Source: Oscillospiraceae bacterium
Lineage (GTDB): Bacteria > Bacillota > Clostridia > Oscillospirales > Oscillospiraceae
NCBI GenBank assembly: GCA_024697625.1
Contig: JAILFJ010000129.1
Location: forward strand, 28,182-92,181
Reading direction: 5' to 3'
DNA length: 64,000 bases
Shown here: positions 17,457-27,071 of the stretch, piece after piece
Numbering within the stretch: the first letter of the stretch is position 1
Layout of the letters: every line of letters starts with the position of its first letter
The notes under the pieces: model-generated
The model's database searches: none
Seen by the model: the letters and a program-made list of their open reading frames with translations, nothing else
Told to the model about the DNA's origin: nothing
Translations under genes and position numbers: made by a program

Positions 17457-19961
17457 TTAGTTTGATTTTTTAAGAATCAGGTTGATGATCCTGTTCTTGA
17501 CAACGATTGTCTTGACGAGCTCTGCACCAACCATCTGTTTCTGGATCTTCTCGTCTGCCAGAGCTGTCTTTACAATTGTGTCTTCATCGGCATCGTTTGC
17601 TACCGTAATCGTAGAACGAAGCTTTCCGTTGACCTGAACTGCCATCTCGTGCTCAGCATCCACCGTCTTGCTCTCATCGTACTCCGGCCAGGACATCTGC
17701 ATGGCCATCTTCCCTTCTGCGGCAGCAAAACCGGTCTGTTCCCACATCTCCTCGGCAATGTGCGGGGCGAACGGGCTGAGCAGCAGGATCAGAGGCTTCA
17801 GGTCACCTTTCGTGCAGCCGTTGGCATAGTATGCGTTGACAAGCGTCATCAGTGCAGCAATCGCGGTGTTCATTTTGAGCTCAAGAATGTCATCTCCGAC
17901 CTTCTTGATGGTCTTGTGGATCAGCGCTTCATTCTTTGCGCTGATTCCCTGATCTTCCTTTACGAACTCCAGCAGGTTCCAGCATCGATCCAGAAAACGC
18001 TTTGAGCCTTTTACGGCTTCGTCAGACCAGGTCGCCGTTTTCTCGAAATCGCCGATAAACATGATGTACACACGCATCGTATCGGAACCGTATGCACTGA
18101 TGACGTCGTCGGGATTTACGACATTGCCGAGAGATTTGGACATCTTTACGGAAGTGCGCAGCGCCTCACTGCCATAGTGGCGGATCAGTTCCTGCTTCTC
18201 TTCCTCCGTCTCGGCATAGCCGACATAGTGCGGGTTCCGTCCCAGAATCATACCGTGAGACGTGCGCTTCTGATAGGGCTCTTTCGTGTGGACGACGCCA
18301 ATGTCATAGAGGAATTTATGCCAGAATCTGCTGTATAACAGGTGGAGCGTCGTATGCTCCATTCCGCCGTTATACCAGTCTACAGGCCCCCAGTACTCCT
18401 CTGCTTCCTTAGAGAAGGGAGCAGTGTCGTTATTCGGGTCCATATAGCGCAGATAATACCAGCAGGAGCCTGCCCAGTTCGGCATGGTGTCGGTCTCACG
18501 TTTCGCAGGTCTGCCGCATTTCGGGCAGGTTGTGTTGACCCACTCCGTCATCTTGGCCAACGGGCTCTCACCGTCATCGGTAGGTTCATAGCTTTCTACG
18601 TTGGGAAGGACCAGCGGCAGCTCGCTCTCGTCCAGGGGAACCCAGCCACAGTCCGGACACTCCACCAGAGGGATCGGTTCACCCCAGTAGCGCTGACGTG
18701 AGAAGACCCAGTCACGAAGCTTGTAGTTTACCTTCTCCTTGCCGAAGCCCTGTTCCACGACGTATTTCTTCATCGCCGGAATGGCTTCCCTGACTGTCAT
18801 TCCGTCCATGAAACCGGAGTTTACCATGATGCCGTTCTCTTTGGCGGCAAAGGCCTCCTTTGCCATGTCACCGCCCTTGACCACCTCAATGATCGGAAGG
18901 CCAAACTTCATGGCAAATTCCCAGTCGCGCTGGTCATGGCCGGGAACGCCCATGACAGCGCCGGTACCGTAGCCCATCAGGACGTAGTCAGAGATAAACA
19001 CCGGTACACTCGCACGGTTAACCGGGTTGATTGCCCGGATGCCCTGCAGCAGAACGCCGGTCTTATCCTTGTTGAGCTCACCGCGTTCAAAATCGGATTT
19101 CCGCGCAGCTTCTGTCTGATAGGCGGTCACCTCATCCCAGTTTTCGATCTGATCCTTCCACTTCTCCAGGATGGGATGCTCCGGAGAGAGAACCATGTAG
19201 GTCACGCCGTACAGCGTATCGGCACGTGTCGTGTAGACCGTGATGGTATCGCCGGTGGTCATTCTGAAATCAACCTCTACGCCGGTAGAACGGCCGATCC
19301 AGTTCTTCTGCTGAACCTTGACGCGCTCGATGTAATCCAGATCGTCAAGGTCGTCAATCAGTCTGTCTGCGTACTTTGTGATGCGCAGCATCCACTGGCT
19401 TTTCTCCTTCCGGACAACCTCGCCGCCGCATCTCTCACAGACGCCGTCAACGACCTCCTCGTTCGCCAGGCCCACTTTGCAGCTTGTACACCAGTTGATG
19501 GGCATGGTGGTCTTGTAGGCCAGACCGTGTTTGAACATCTGCAGGAAGATCCACTGCGTCCACTTATAGTAAGCCGGGTCGCTGGTGTTGACGCAGCGGT
19601 CCCAGTCAAAGCCGTAGCCCAGCATCTTAAGCTGGCGGGTAAAGTTTGCAATATTGTCCTTCGTGACAATCGCAGGGTGGATATGGTTCTTGATGGCATA
19701 GTTCTCCGTCGGCAGGCCAAATGCATCGTAGCCAATCGGGAAAATCACATTGTAGCCGTCCATCCGTTTTTTGCGTGTAACGATATCTATCGCAGTAAAC
19801 GGACGCGGATGTCCGACATGCAGGCCGGCTGCGCTCGGATACGGAAACTCAATCAGGCCGTAAAACTTCGGTCTCGGATCACCGGTTATCGCCGCATAAG
19901 GCTTCTTTTCTTCCCAGATACTCTGCCATTTACTCTCTATGGCGGCAAAATCATATTTCAT
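17457..19961 (-). CDS. leuS: Leucyl-tRNA synthetase LeuS, 834 aa
   Basis: This class Ia synthetase charges tRNA-Leu. '[15 protein letters not shown]' near residue 40 is the HIGH region and 'VKMSKSLGN' near residue 605 is the KMSKS loop. The internal editing domain (CP1) and a zinc-type cysteine cluster ('[14 protein letters not shown]', 'CERCGG') are present. The length is normal for the bacterial enzyme. rsfS lies 45 bp upstream in the same direction; the short gap leaves no room for a T-box leader, so regulation probably comes from further upstream. Confidence 0.97.
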   Translation of the reverse strand: MKYDFAAIESKWQSIWEEKKPYAAITGDPRPKFYGLIEFPYPSAAGLHVGHPRPFTAIDIVTRKKRMDGYNVIFPIGYDAFGLPTENYAIKNHIHPAIVTKDNIANFTRQLKMLGYGFDWDRCVNTSDPAYYKWTQWIFLQMFKHGLAYKTTMPINWCTSCKVGLANEEVVDGVCERCGGEVVRKEKSQWMLRITKYADRLIDDLDDLDYIERVKVQQKNWIGRSTGVEVDFRMTTGDTITVYTTRADTLYGVTYMVLSPEHPILEKWKDQIENWDEVTAYQTEAARKSDFERGELNKDKTGVLLQGIRAINPVNRASVPVFISDYVLMGYGTGAVMGVPGHDQRDWEFAMKFGLPIIEVVKGGDMAKEAFAAKENGIMVNSGFMDGMTVREAIPAMKKYVVEQGFGKEKVNYKLRDWVFSRQRYWGEPIPLVECPDCGWVPLDESELPLVLPNVESYEPTDDGESPLAKMTEWVNTTCPKCGRPAKRETDTMPNWAGSCWYYLRYMDPNNDTAPFSKEAEEYWGPVDWYNGGMEHTTLHLLYSRFWHKFLYDIGVVHTKEPYQKRTSHGMILGRNPHYVGYAETEEEKQELIRHYGSEALRTSVKMSKSLGNVVNPDDVISAYGSDTMRVYIMFIGDFEKTATWSDEAVKGSKRFLDRCWNLLEFVKEDQGISAKNEALIHKTIKKVGDDILELKMNTAIAALMTLVNAYYANGCTKGDLKPLILLLSPFAPHIAEEMWEQTGFAAAEGKMAMQMSWPEYDESKTVDAEHEMAVQVNGKLRSTITVANDADEDTIVKTALADEKIQKQMVGAELVKTIVVKNRIINLILKKSN

Positions 19962-20006
19962 GTTTTATACTCCTCATCAGTAATATCGTACCGGATGCCC
20001 CTGTAG

Positions 20007-20366
20007 TCAGGGGCTCGGAAGGGATGAGGGCGTCACCGCCTCCGCATCGCTCCAAAGGCGCTCCAGATCGTAAAACTTTCTGGCTTCGTCCGTAAAGATA
20101 TGAACAATCACGCTGCCGAAGTCCATCAGAACCCAGATGTCCGAGCGGAGGCCCTCTCTTCTGATCGGCGGCTCGCCGGCCTCTGAGAGCTGCCTGTCCA
20201 CCTCATCTACCAGCGCTTTGATGTGCGCCGGAGAGCTTCCGTTGCAGATCACAAAATAGTCTGCCAGAACCGTATGCTCTGCGGTTTTCAGGATCTTGAC
20301 GTCTTTTGCCTTCTTGTCGTCCAGTGCCCGGTAGGCAATTGCTGTGATTTCTTCGGGACTTAACAT
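20007..20366 (-). CDS. rsfS: Ribosome silencing factor RsfS, 119 aa
   Basis: RsfS binds L14 on the large subunit and blocks subunit joining when nutrients are scarce. The family pattern is visible: 'DDKKAKDVKILK', 'LADYFVICNGSSPAHIKAL', 'WVLMDFGSVIVHIF' and 'RKFYDLERLW'. I choose the ATG at 20366, one base after the upstream stop codon and with AAAGGAGAG upstream, not the 20447 start of the ORF track, which lies inside the preceding gene. The position after nadD-yqeK matches the yqeI-yqeJ-yqeK-yqeL order of firmicutes. Confidence 0.93.
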   Translation of the reverse strand: MLSPEEITAIAYRALDDKKAKDVKILKTAEHTVLADYFVICNGSSPAHIKALVDEVDRQLSEAGEPPIRREGLRSDIWVLMDFGSVIVHIFTDEARKFYDLERLWSDAEAVTPSSLPSP

Positions 20367-20367
20367 A

Positions 20368-21552
20368 TCAGTTGTCTCTCCTTTCATTGATGCGTGCCTC
20401 ATACCAGGTACAGGCTTCCAGCGTATCGATATAGGGCTCCTGCCCACATTCCCGGATTTCTCTGACTGTCATCTGAAGGCCCAGCAGCACGGCGGCATCC
20501 AGGTCCTCATAGGCCAGCCTGCGGAGTTCGTCAATCCCCGGAAAATCTCTGGTCGGCTCGATGTAGTCCGCCAGATAAACGATCTTCTCCAGCAGATTCA
20601 TGTCCGGCTTGCCGGTCGTATGCCAGCGAATTGCTTCGTATACGGCATCAGTCACACCGAAGCGGTCCCTTGCCAGTGCTGCTCCGGTCCTTGCATGCAG
20701 CAGCTTCGGTCTTTCAAGCTCGGCAATGTCGCACATCATACCATATTTTTCGCAGAGTTTCAACTGTTCTTCGTAGCTGAGGCGTTTGGTGATGTCATGG
20801 AGAATCCCCGCTTCTGCACAGACTTCCGGATCTTCACCCCAGCACTGTGACAGACGCACTGCCTCGCTCTCGCAGCCGGCCACATGCGCGATTCGCTTTT
20901 CGTCCAGCATGCCGTACGCCTGCTCCCGCAGCCAGCTCAGCTCCGGCTGCGCGCCATAGAAGCGCTGTCGGATAATCTCCGCATAAACGGGCGGGTACAG
21001 CAGATCCGTTCCGCTCCGTTTCGGCAGCATTTCACGGATCTCGGCTGAGTGCATGGGAAGCGGTTCATGCGGCAGAAGCCTGACTCTCGCTCCATAAGCT
21101 TCGATAAAGCGTTCGGCAGTGTGCAGCAGAAGATCGCGGTCGTCTTCTTCCCTTGCCAGAACTGCAAGCACACAGTGGTGCAGCAGATAATCAAAATGAT
21201 ACCACTCTTCAAAGCTCAGAAACATGTCTGTGCCAAGAAGCAGTGTCAGGACCGAGCCCTCCGGCAGCGTCTCTTCAAGCTCACGTACGGTGTCATAGGT
21301 ATAGCTTTTTCCCGAGCGTCGGACTTCCATATCCGATACTTCGACGCCTTCCAGATCTGAGAAATTCAGCCGGCACAGTCTGAGCCTCTGTTCCGTAGAG
21401 GGGCTGCCGGGCGCCATCTCCTTGTGTGGAGGCTCGTGGTCCGGGATGACCATCATCCTGTCAGGCTTCAGCTCCTTCATTGCGCTGACAAGCGCTTCGC
21501 GGTGACCCAGGTGGGGCGGATTGAAGCTCCCGCCATAGATTGCAAGTTCCAT
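20368..21552 (-). CDS. nadD: Fused NadD (nicotinate-nucleotide adenylyltransferase) and YqeK-type HD phosphohydrolase, 394 aa
   Basis: Residues 1 to about 200 are NadD: 'YGGSFNPPHLGH' is the nucleotidyltransferase signature and 'SAEIREML' the second motif; it makes NaAD in NAD synthesis. Residues about 205-394 are a YqeK-like HD domain: H222, 'AGILHDITK' (HD at 252-253), 'LLHARTGA', 'IRWHTTG' and 'VYLADYIEPTRDF'. YqeK proteins hydrolyse diadenosine tetraphosphate. In many firmicutes these are two adjacent genes; here they form one frame with no internal stop. I reject the first 80 residues of the ORF-track version: they overlap yhbY and have NadD-unlike composition. The start at 21552 lies 7 bp after yhbY. 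Confidence 0.92.
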   Translation of the reverse strand: MELAIYGGSFNPPHLGHREALVSAMKELKPDRMMVIPDHEPPHKEMAPGSPSTEQRLRLCRLNFSDLEGVEVSDMEVRRSGKSYTYDTVRELEETLPEGSVLTLLLGTDMFLSFEEWYHFDYLLHHCVLAVLAREEDDRDLLLHTAERFIEAYGARVRLLPHEPLPMHSAEIREMLPKRSGTDLLYPPVYAEIIRQRFYGAQPELSWLREQAYGMLDEKRIAHVAGCESEAVRLSQCWGEDPEVCAEAGILHDITKRLSYEEQLKLCEKYGMMCDIAELERPKLLHARTGAALARDRFGVTDAVYEAIRWHTTGKPDMNLLEKIVYLADYIEPTRDFPGIDELRRLAYEDLDAAVLLGLQMTVREIRECGQEPYIDTLEACTWYEARINERRDN

Positions 21553-21559
21553 GCTTCCG

Positions 21560-21826
21560 TCAGTCTTTCCTCTTACGGTACAGGACAAACTTCGTACCGA
21601 TGGCCTGTACCGGTTCCGCGCCGCAGGCCTCAGCCAGTTGCTGGCAGGCCTCCCCGGCCGTAAGCATGCTGGTTTCCAGGACCTTTCCCTTGATGAGCTC
21701 CCGGGCTGTGAGTGCAGTGTCCACCGAAGCAATAACCGACTCCGTGATTCCGTTCTTACCAATCTGTACGATGGTGTCCAGGGTAGAGGCAAGCCCTCTC
21801 AGCTCCGCCCTCTCTTTGCTTGTCAT
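21560..21826 (-). CDS. yhbY: YhbY-family CRM-domain RNA-binding protein, 88 aa
   Basis: A short CRM-domain protein associated with ribosome assembly. 'QIGKNGITESVIASVDTAL' is the conserved GxxG loop, followed by 'ELIKGKVLETS' and a C-terminal 'QAIGTKFVLYRK'. The length is normal. GGAG precedes the ATG. It heads the yhbY-nadD/yqeK-rsfS block, 89 bp downstream of ftsY. Confidence 0.95.
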   Translation of the reverse strand: MTSKERAELRGLASTLDTIVQIGKNGITESVIASVDTALTARELIKGKVLETSMLTAGEACQQLAEACGAEPVQAIGTKFVLYRKRKD

Positions 21827-21915
21827 CCGTTTGGCTCCTCTGTTTCAATCATGATTCTGTTTCTGTACGCTGCCGCACTTCTCTGTGCGGCACGCATACT
21901 GTCCGGAAGCGCTCT

Positions 21916-22818
21916 TCATTTGAACAGCGCTTCCACAAAGCTCTTCCCGTCAAAAGGAATCAGGTCGTCAATCCCCTCTCCGACTCCGACATACTTCACA
22001 GGAAGCTGGCACTCATTGGCAATGGCAAACACGATACCGCCCTTCGCCGTTCCGTCCAGCTTGGTCAGCACAATGCCGCTGAGCCCTGCTGTTTCGAGAA
22101 ACTGCTTCGCCTGCAGCAGACCGTTCTGACCGGTTGTCGCATCCAGAACCATCAGCGTTTCCACGTCTGCATCCGGCAGCTCTCTGTCGATGATCCGCCG
22201 GATCTTATTCAGCTCGTTCATCAGGTTCTGTTTGTTGTGCAGCCGACCTGCCGTATCGATCAGAATCACGTCACTGCCTCTGGCCTTCGCAGCGCAGATC
22301 CCGTCATAGACCACGGCTGCGGGGTCGCTCCCCTCTTCATGCCGTACAAAATCTGCGCCTGAGCGTTCCGCCCAGATCCCGAGCTGCTCTGCCGCCGCTG
22401 CCCGGAAAGTGTCCCCGGCGCACAGGAGAACCTTTTTCCCGTCACGGATGAACTGATTGGCCAGCTTTCCGATGGTGGTTGTTTTGCCGACGCCGTTTAC
22501 ACCCACCATAAGGATTACGGAAGGCTTCGTCTCCAGTTTCAGTCTGGGATCTCCCACGTCCAGAAGTCCGGTCAGAATTCGAATCAGACCTTCTCTGGCT
22601 TCTTCCCCTTTCCGATACCGATCCTCCCAGGTTTTGCGCCGCATGAGATAGTCTACCCGCTCGGCAGTAGGCACACCGGCATCCGCCAGCACAAGCATTT
22701 CTTCCAGATCTTCATAGAACTGTTCACTGTCGGGCGCATAGTCCTGGAAAAGTTCCTCCAGGTCCAGTTTCTGCCGGGTTTTTCCAAGTCCGCCGAACAG
22801 CTTGTCAAATAATCCCAT
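21916..22818 (-). CDS. ftsY: Signal recognition particle receptor FtsY, 300 aa
   Basis: This SRP-family GTPase docks ribosome-nascent chain complexes to the membrane. The N-terminal helical N domain (about 1-95) precedes 'GVNGVGKTTTIGKLA' (about 106-120), 'DTFRAAAAEQL', 'DTAGR', and 'TKLDGTAKGG'. The acidic A domain is minimal, as in many firmicutes. It lies 15 bp after smc; the pair is conserved in firmicutes. Confidence 0.97.
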   Translation of the reverse strand: MGLFDKLFGGLGKTRQKLDLEELFQDYAPDSEQFYEDLEEMLVLADAGVPTAERVDYLMRRKTWEDRYRKGEEAREGLIRILTGLLDVGDPRLKLETKPSVILMVGVNGVGKTTTIGKLANQFIRDGKKVLLCAGDTFRAAAAEQLGIWAERSGADFVRHEEGSDPAAVVYDGICAAKARGSDVILIDTAGRLHNKQNLMNELNKIRRIIDRELPDADVETLMVLDATTGQNGLLQAKQFLETAGLSGIVLTKLDGTAKGGIVFAIANECQLPVKYVGVGEGIDDLIPFDGKSFVEALFK

Positions 22819-22833
22819 CGTTCTCTGTCCTTC

Positions 22834-25800
22834 CTATTCTTCTATCGTCTTTCGGGCCTCTTCCAGGTCCAGACTGATGACCCGGGAGATTCCCTTTTCC
22901 TGCATCGTCACTCCGTAGAGCATATCAGCCTCTTCCATGGTTCCCCTTCGGTGGGTGATCACGAGAAACTGCGTTCTGTCCGAGAAACGTCTCATATAAT
23001 CTGCGTATCTGCTGACATTCTCCTCATCCAGGGCTGCCTCGATCTCATCCATGACACAGAACGGCGTCGGACGCACCTTCAGAATTGCAAAATAGAGCGC
23101 GATCGCAACAAAGGCCATTTCCCCGCCGGACAGCAGGCTGATTGTGGACAGAGCCTTTCCCGGAGGCTGAACCCGGATATCGATCCCGCAGTCCAGTACA
23201 TGCTCTTCATCTTCCAGGACCAGTGAAGCTTTGCCGCCGCCGAACAGCTCGCGAAACGTCTCCTGGAAGCGGAGATCGATCTCACGGAACTGCTCCGTAA
23301 AGATTGTCTCCATATTCCGTGTGATGTCCCGGATAATCCCGATCAGTTCACTCTTTGCCTTCTCGATGTCGTCCCGCTGGCTGGTCAGATATTCATATCT
23401 GGTACTGACACGCTCATATTCTTCGATCGCCCCGAGATTTGGGTTTCCAAGAGCACTCATCTGCTTTCGAAGCTCTGCGATTGCGCGGTTTTCCTTATTC
23501 AGGTTCTCCACCGGCTGACGCAGGGACTGTGCCGCAGTATAGCTGAGCTCGTAACTGTCCCACAGCTTATCCGTAATCTGCTTTTCTTCCATCTCGGCAG
23601 TGAGCTTCTTCTGGTCTGCTCTTGAAACCCTGCGCTCCAGGTCGTTAATGTCACTGTTGAGCTGCTGCGCCTGTTTATCCGCCCGGGTGCGCTTCCCTTC
23701 CAGTTCCAGCTTCTCGTCGCTGATTCTGCGGATCACATCCTTCTCTGCCTGTACCTCTGTTCCGAGGCCTTCCCGTACCAGCTGTTTCTCCCGAAGCCGG
23801 TTCCGGAAGCCTTCCGTCTGGCGTTCCGCTGCGTCAATGGCGGCCTGTCGCTGCTCGCTGTCTCCGTCGATTGCCGCTAGCAGAAGCCCGAACTGCTCCG
23901 CAGCTTTCCTGGAACTCTCGTATTCTGCATCCAAAGCCGCATCCTGCTGTTTCAGGCTGTTCTCGTCCTCCTGCGCCATCTGGAGTTCATAACGCACCCG
24001 ATCTGCAGATCGCTTTGTATTCTCAAGCTGAATTCTGGCATTCTGACAGTTTTTCTCTGCCCTCTCTTCCTCCAGACGCAGCTCTTTCAGTTCAGAAGCT
24101 CTGGAGAGAATGCCGTTTCCAACGGCACTGCTTCCGCCGGTCATGGAGCCGCCTGCGTGGATCATCTGGCCATCCAGAGTGACAATCCTCAGCCGGTTTC
24201 CGTTCTTTTTCGCAATGCGGATCGCATCCGGGAGCCGGTCTGCGATCAAAGTTCTGCCCAAAAGGTTCAATACGATCTGCTCGTACTTTTCCTCACAATC
24301 CACCAGGTCGGAAGCGATACCGACCACCCCCGGATCATCGACCGGCTGCATGGCGCTGCCTCGGATCGTGTCAAGCGGGAGAAAAGTCGCCCTGCCTGCG
24401 TCCTGTCGCTGAAGCAGCTCAATCGCCAGACGGGCATCGTTCTGACTGTCGACAACAATATTCTGCCCCGCGCTTCCAAGCGCCGTCTCAATGGCAAGAG
24501 CATATTCGCTGTCGGTTTTCAGCAGGCTGGATACGGGGCCGTGGATCGCTCTCAGCATGCCTCTCCCGGCCTCTCTCATGACTGTTTTTACAGCTCTGGA
24601 ATACCCTTCAAAGTCCCGCTGCATTCCATCCAGAATACGGATCCTGGCGCGAATGCTGTTGAGTTCAACCTCTTTCGCATTCAGCTCGTCACTCTGCTGG
24701 GCAATCATTCTGTCCCGGCTCTCAAGCTTCATGCGGCTGCCGGCCACGACATTTCCCGCTTCCGTCAGCTTCACGCTGAGCTGCTCTTTCTCCTCCGCAA
24801 TCTGCCTGCGCCTGTCTTCGCCCCTGCGCACTTCATCCCGGATCTCCTCCAGACGGCCGCGCTGCTGCTCCAGATCCTGCTGAATTCTCTCTGCATTCTG
24901 AATGCTGCTTTCGATATTTGCATTCAGAACAGCAATCTCGGCATCGCAGGCCGAAAGACGCGACTCCACTGCTGAGAGTCGATCCCGCGCCGCTTCCGTC
25001 TCAATGTCCTTCTGGTGCATCCGCTCTGAGATGCTGTCGCCGGAGACATATACGGCTTTCAGATCTTCCTTTTTCTGCAGCAGTTCTGAGGAGAGCTGTT
25101 CATACTCCAGGATGATCGATTCTGACTGCTCACGCAGGCGGTCAAGGCTCTCCATCCAGACCGAGATTTCCCGGCTTCTTAGTTCATCGCGAAGCTTCAG
25201 ATACTTTTTCGCTTTCTCAGACTGTTCTTTCAGCGGCCCGACCTGGAGTTCCAGTTCATCTGTTTTATCCCGGATGCGCAGGAGATTTTCTTCTGTCTTC
25301 TGCAGTTTTCGTTCCGCTTCTTCCTTTCTGTAACGGAAACGCGAAATCCCGGCTGCTTCTTCAAAAACCTCCCGCCTGTCCATACTTCTTGTGGATACGA
25401 TGTCGGCGATCTTCCCCTGTCCGATAATCGAATAGCCATCCCGTCCGAGGCCGGTGTCCATCAGAAGACTGTTCAGATCTTTCAGCCGCACCGGCTCTTT
25501 GTTGATGAAATACTCACTCTCACCGCTGCGATAATAGCGGCGGGTCAGCATCAGTTCGCTCCCCTCTGTAGGAAAAAGTCCTGTCGAGTTGTCCAGAATC
25601 AGTGATACCTGCGCAAAGCCCATTGCCCCGCGCAGCTCGGTTCCACCGAAAATGACATCCTCCATTTTGCTGCCGCGCAGCGCCTTGCTGCGCTGCTCCC
25701 CCATCACCCACAGCACAGCGTCGGAGATGTTTGATTTTCCGGAACCGTTTGGGCCCACTATGGCCGTAATGTTTTTTTCAAATGTCAGCCGGGTCTTGTC

Positions 25801-25845
25801 CGCGAAAGACTTGAACCCCTGAATTTCCAACGCTCTTAGGTACAT
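22834..25845 (-). CDS. smc: Chromosome partition protein SMC with shortened arms, 1003 aa
   Basis: SMC dimers with ScpAB organise and separate chromosomes. The N-terminal head has 'GPNGSGKSNISDA' (Walker A, about 31-43); the C-terminal head has 'LLSGGEMAF' (signature) and 'PFCVMDEIEAALDE' (Walker B). The hinge covers about 410-573 ('GRATFLP', 'GGSMTGG'). Firmicute SMC is usually about 1180-1190 residues; here both arms are shorter by roughly 85-90 residues, with heads and hinge intact. No frameshift is visible. scpA and scpB are not in the window. The gene is normally near rnc; here an inserted region separates them. Confidence 0.95.
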   Translation of the reverse strand: MYLRALEIQGFKSFADKTRLTFEKNITAIVGPNGSGKSNISDAVLWVMGEQRSKALRGSKMEDVIFGGTELRGAMGFAQVSLILDNSTGLFPTEGSELMLTRRYYRSGESEYFINKEPVRLKDLNSLLMDTGLGRDGYSIIGQGKIADIVSTRSMDRREVFEEAAGISRFRYRKEEAERKLQKTEENLLRIRDKTDELELQVGPLKEQSEKAKKYLKLRDELRSREISVWMESLDRLREQSESIILEYEQLSSELLQKKEDLKAVYVSGDSISERMHQKDIETEAARDRLSAVESRLSACDAEIAVLNANIESSIQNAERIQQDLEQQRGRLEEIRDEVRRGEDRRRQIAEEKEQLSVKLTEAGNVVAGSRMKLESRDRMIAQQSDELNAKEVELNSIRARIRILDGMQRDFEGYSRAVKTVMREAGRGMLRAIHGPVSSLLKTDSEYALAIETALGSAGQNIVVDSQNDARLAIELLQRQDAGRATFLPLDTIRGSAMQPVDDPGVVGIASDLVDCEEKYEQIVLNLLGRTLIADRLPDAIRIAKKNGNRLRIVTLDGQMIHAGGSMTGGSSAVGNGILSRASELKELRLEEERAEKNCQNARIQLENTKRSADRVRYELQMAQEDENSLKQQDAALDAEYESSRKAAEQFGLLLAAIDGDSEQRQAAIDAAERQTEGFRNRLREKQLVREGLGTEVQAEKDVIRRISDEKLELEGKRTRADKQAQQLNSDINDLERRVSRADQKKLTAEMEEKQITDKLWDSYELSYTAAQSLRQPVENLNKENRAIAELRKQMSALGNPNLGAIEEYERVSTRYEYLTSQRDDIEKAKSELIGIIRDITRNMETIFTEQFREIDLRFQETFRELFGGGKASLVLEDEEHVLDCGIDIRVQPPGKALSTISLLSGGEMAFVAIALYFAILKVRPTPFCVMDEIEAALDEENVSRYADYMRRFSDRTQFLVITHRRGTMEEADMLYGVTMQEKGISRVISLDLEEARKTIEE

Positions 25846-26091
25846 ACTTTCTTATACCCTCTTAAAAGTTCTTATTTCTTCACATTTTTGGTGGTTTTCA
25901 GAACATTTTAGAGGTAAACTTTCATGTAAATTCTTATATTTTTTTATATTTTCGCGGTCATTTGTCGTAAAACTGTCGTAAAATCGGGATTTTCCAGAAA
26001 TTTACGACACGACGGGCTTGAAATGCCTGTAATTACTGACTATTTTGCGTGTCGATGCTTTTGAAACGTGTATCTTAAATGCAATCCCGGT
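25846..26091. other. AT-rich intergenic region with integrase-arm-like repeats
   Basis: Between the smc start and the end of the truncated integrase gene lies unusually AT-rich DNA. It contains two TGTCGTAAAA copies and an inverted TTTACGACA (see the repeat entry). No ORF of note is present. It probably carries the smc promoter, which I could not define, and one edge of an old insertion. Confidence 0.45.
25963..26009. repeat. Direct and inverted short repeats next to the integrase remnant
   Basis: TGTCGTAAAA occurs at 25963-25972 and 25974-25983 (11-bp period, one helical turn) and its inverse TTTACGACA at 26001-26009. The layout resembles arm-type sites of tyrosine integrases, but this is inference from position and spacing only. 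Confidence 0.45.
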
Positions 26092-26745
26092 TCATCCGAG
26101 ATCGATGGTACCGTCGAGTGCGCGGAAACGGTCGAGCTTCGCCTCTTCGGTAGCTTCGTTGTAGATATCCATGGTCGTACGGATGTTTTTGTGTCCCATG
26201 ACTTCCTGAATGACCTTGATGTTTGGTTCGACCTCGCAGAGTCTCGTGCAGAACGTGTGCCGCAGGATGTGTGCGCTGATTTTCGGGATCAGAACCGGCT
26301 CGCGCTCCTGTTCTCTCGCTTTTGTGGCCTCTACGTGGTTGTAATCGGTCACAATCGACTGGATTTTGTCGAAAACTGCCGCAGGTGTATAGACCTTGCC
26401 GTTTGAGTTCAGGAAGATGAATCCGGTACAGCCGTTCACTGTGAACGGCTCCCAGTCCGGGTTCTTTTTTTTACGCTTTTCATTCTGAAGCGCTTCGCGC
26501 ACGTCATTAAACATCGGGATTACTCGGTTACCAGCCGCCGTCTTCGGGCTGTGGATACGGTAGGCGTAGCCGCCAGCTTCGGTATCCTTGCAGGAGATGG
26601 CGTGGTTCACGCTGATGAGGTTCTTTTTGAAATCGACGTCCGCCCAGCGGAGTCCGAGGCACTCCCCGATACGCATTCCGGTGCCAAGCAGCGTGACAAA
26701 GAGGTTAGTGCAGCGGCTGTATCTCGGATTGCTGCTATCTGACAT
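26092..26745 (-). pseudogene. Tyrosine recombinase (phage/ICE integrase) catalytic domain only, 217 aa; N-terminal part missing
   Basis: The residues expected of the catalytic domain are present: R25 (GTGMRIGE), K68 (SPKTAAGNR), H159-x-x-R162 (HILRHTFCTRL), H185 (GHKNIRTT) and Y195 (MDIYNEA). Normal integrases of this group have about 150-180 further N-terminal residues (arm-binding and core-binding domains), which are absent. A ribosome binding site (AAGGAG) precedes the ATG, so the fragment may still be translated. A 37-residue ORF just upstream overlaps its start. No excisionase or conjugation genes are nearby, so this is most likely a remnant of an excised or decayed element. Confidence 0.75.
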
Positions 26746-26858
26746 AGGCTTCTCCTTCCTGCTTTGCCGAAAGGAGCCTGACGATGGATTTTATCACAGT
26801 GCAGACTCCTTTGCAAGCAATATCTTCTAAATACATCAGTATGCTCATGTTTCTTCCT

Positions 26859-27071
26859 TTACGGTTTCAGGTAAATCCGGACATCCCAGTCCGGGAGGAG
26901 GCGGACGATCATCTGCTCGACGTCCTGCCAGTCGCCGTCCGCAAGGCCGCAGCCGATCTTTACGGTCTGGATTCTGCCGAGGAGCGAGTGCCGGTCCGTG
27001 AGGTTGGAGAAGGCCTTGTGGTACTTCTCCTTTACGACGGGCCATCTGTCCGAGATCGCCTTCGCTTTTTC
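26859..27071 (-). pseudogene. Remnant of a macro-domain (ADP-ribose-binding) protein with internal deletion
   Basis: Too short for the ORF track in this frame. Between an in-frame TAG (27072-27074) and a TAA, 70 codons read 'DRWPVVKEKYHKAF', 'SLLGRIQTV' and then directly 'KIGCGLADGDWQDVEQMI'. The last motif is the conserved end of macro-domain proteins of the Poa1/phage type (GCGLAGGDW). In such proteins I would expect a further 50-70 residues between the two motifs and an N-terminal half, both missing here. There is no start codon. It lies beside the truncated integrase, same strand, and probably belonged to the same element. The family call is by motif recall, without search. Confidence 0.55.

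Noticed and set aside
19962-20006. T-box leader before leuS
   Set aside because: The gap is only 45 bp and lacks any T-box or antiterminator sequence.
21553-21792. 80-residue N-terminal extension of NadD in the ORF track
   Set aside because: It overlaps yhbY and is Arg/Ser-rich without NadD similarity; the ATG at 21552 gives the canonical NadD N-terminus.
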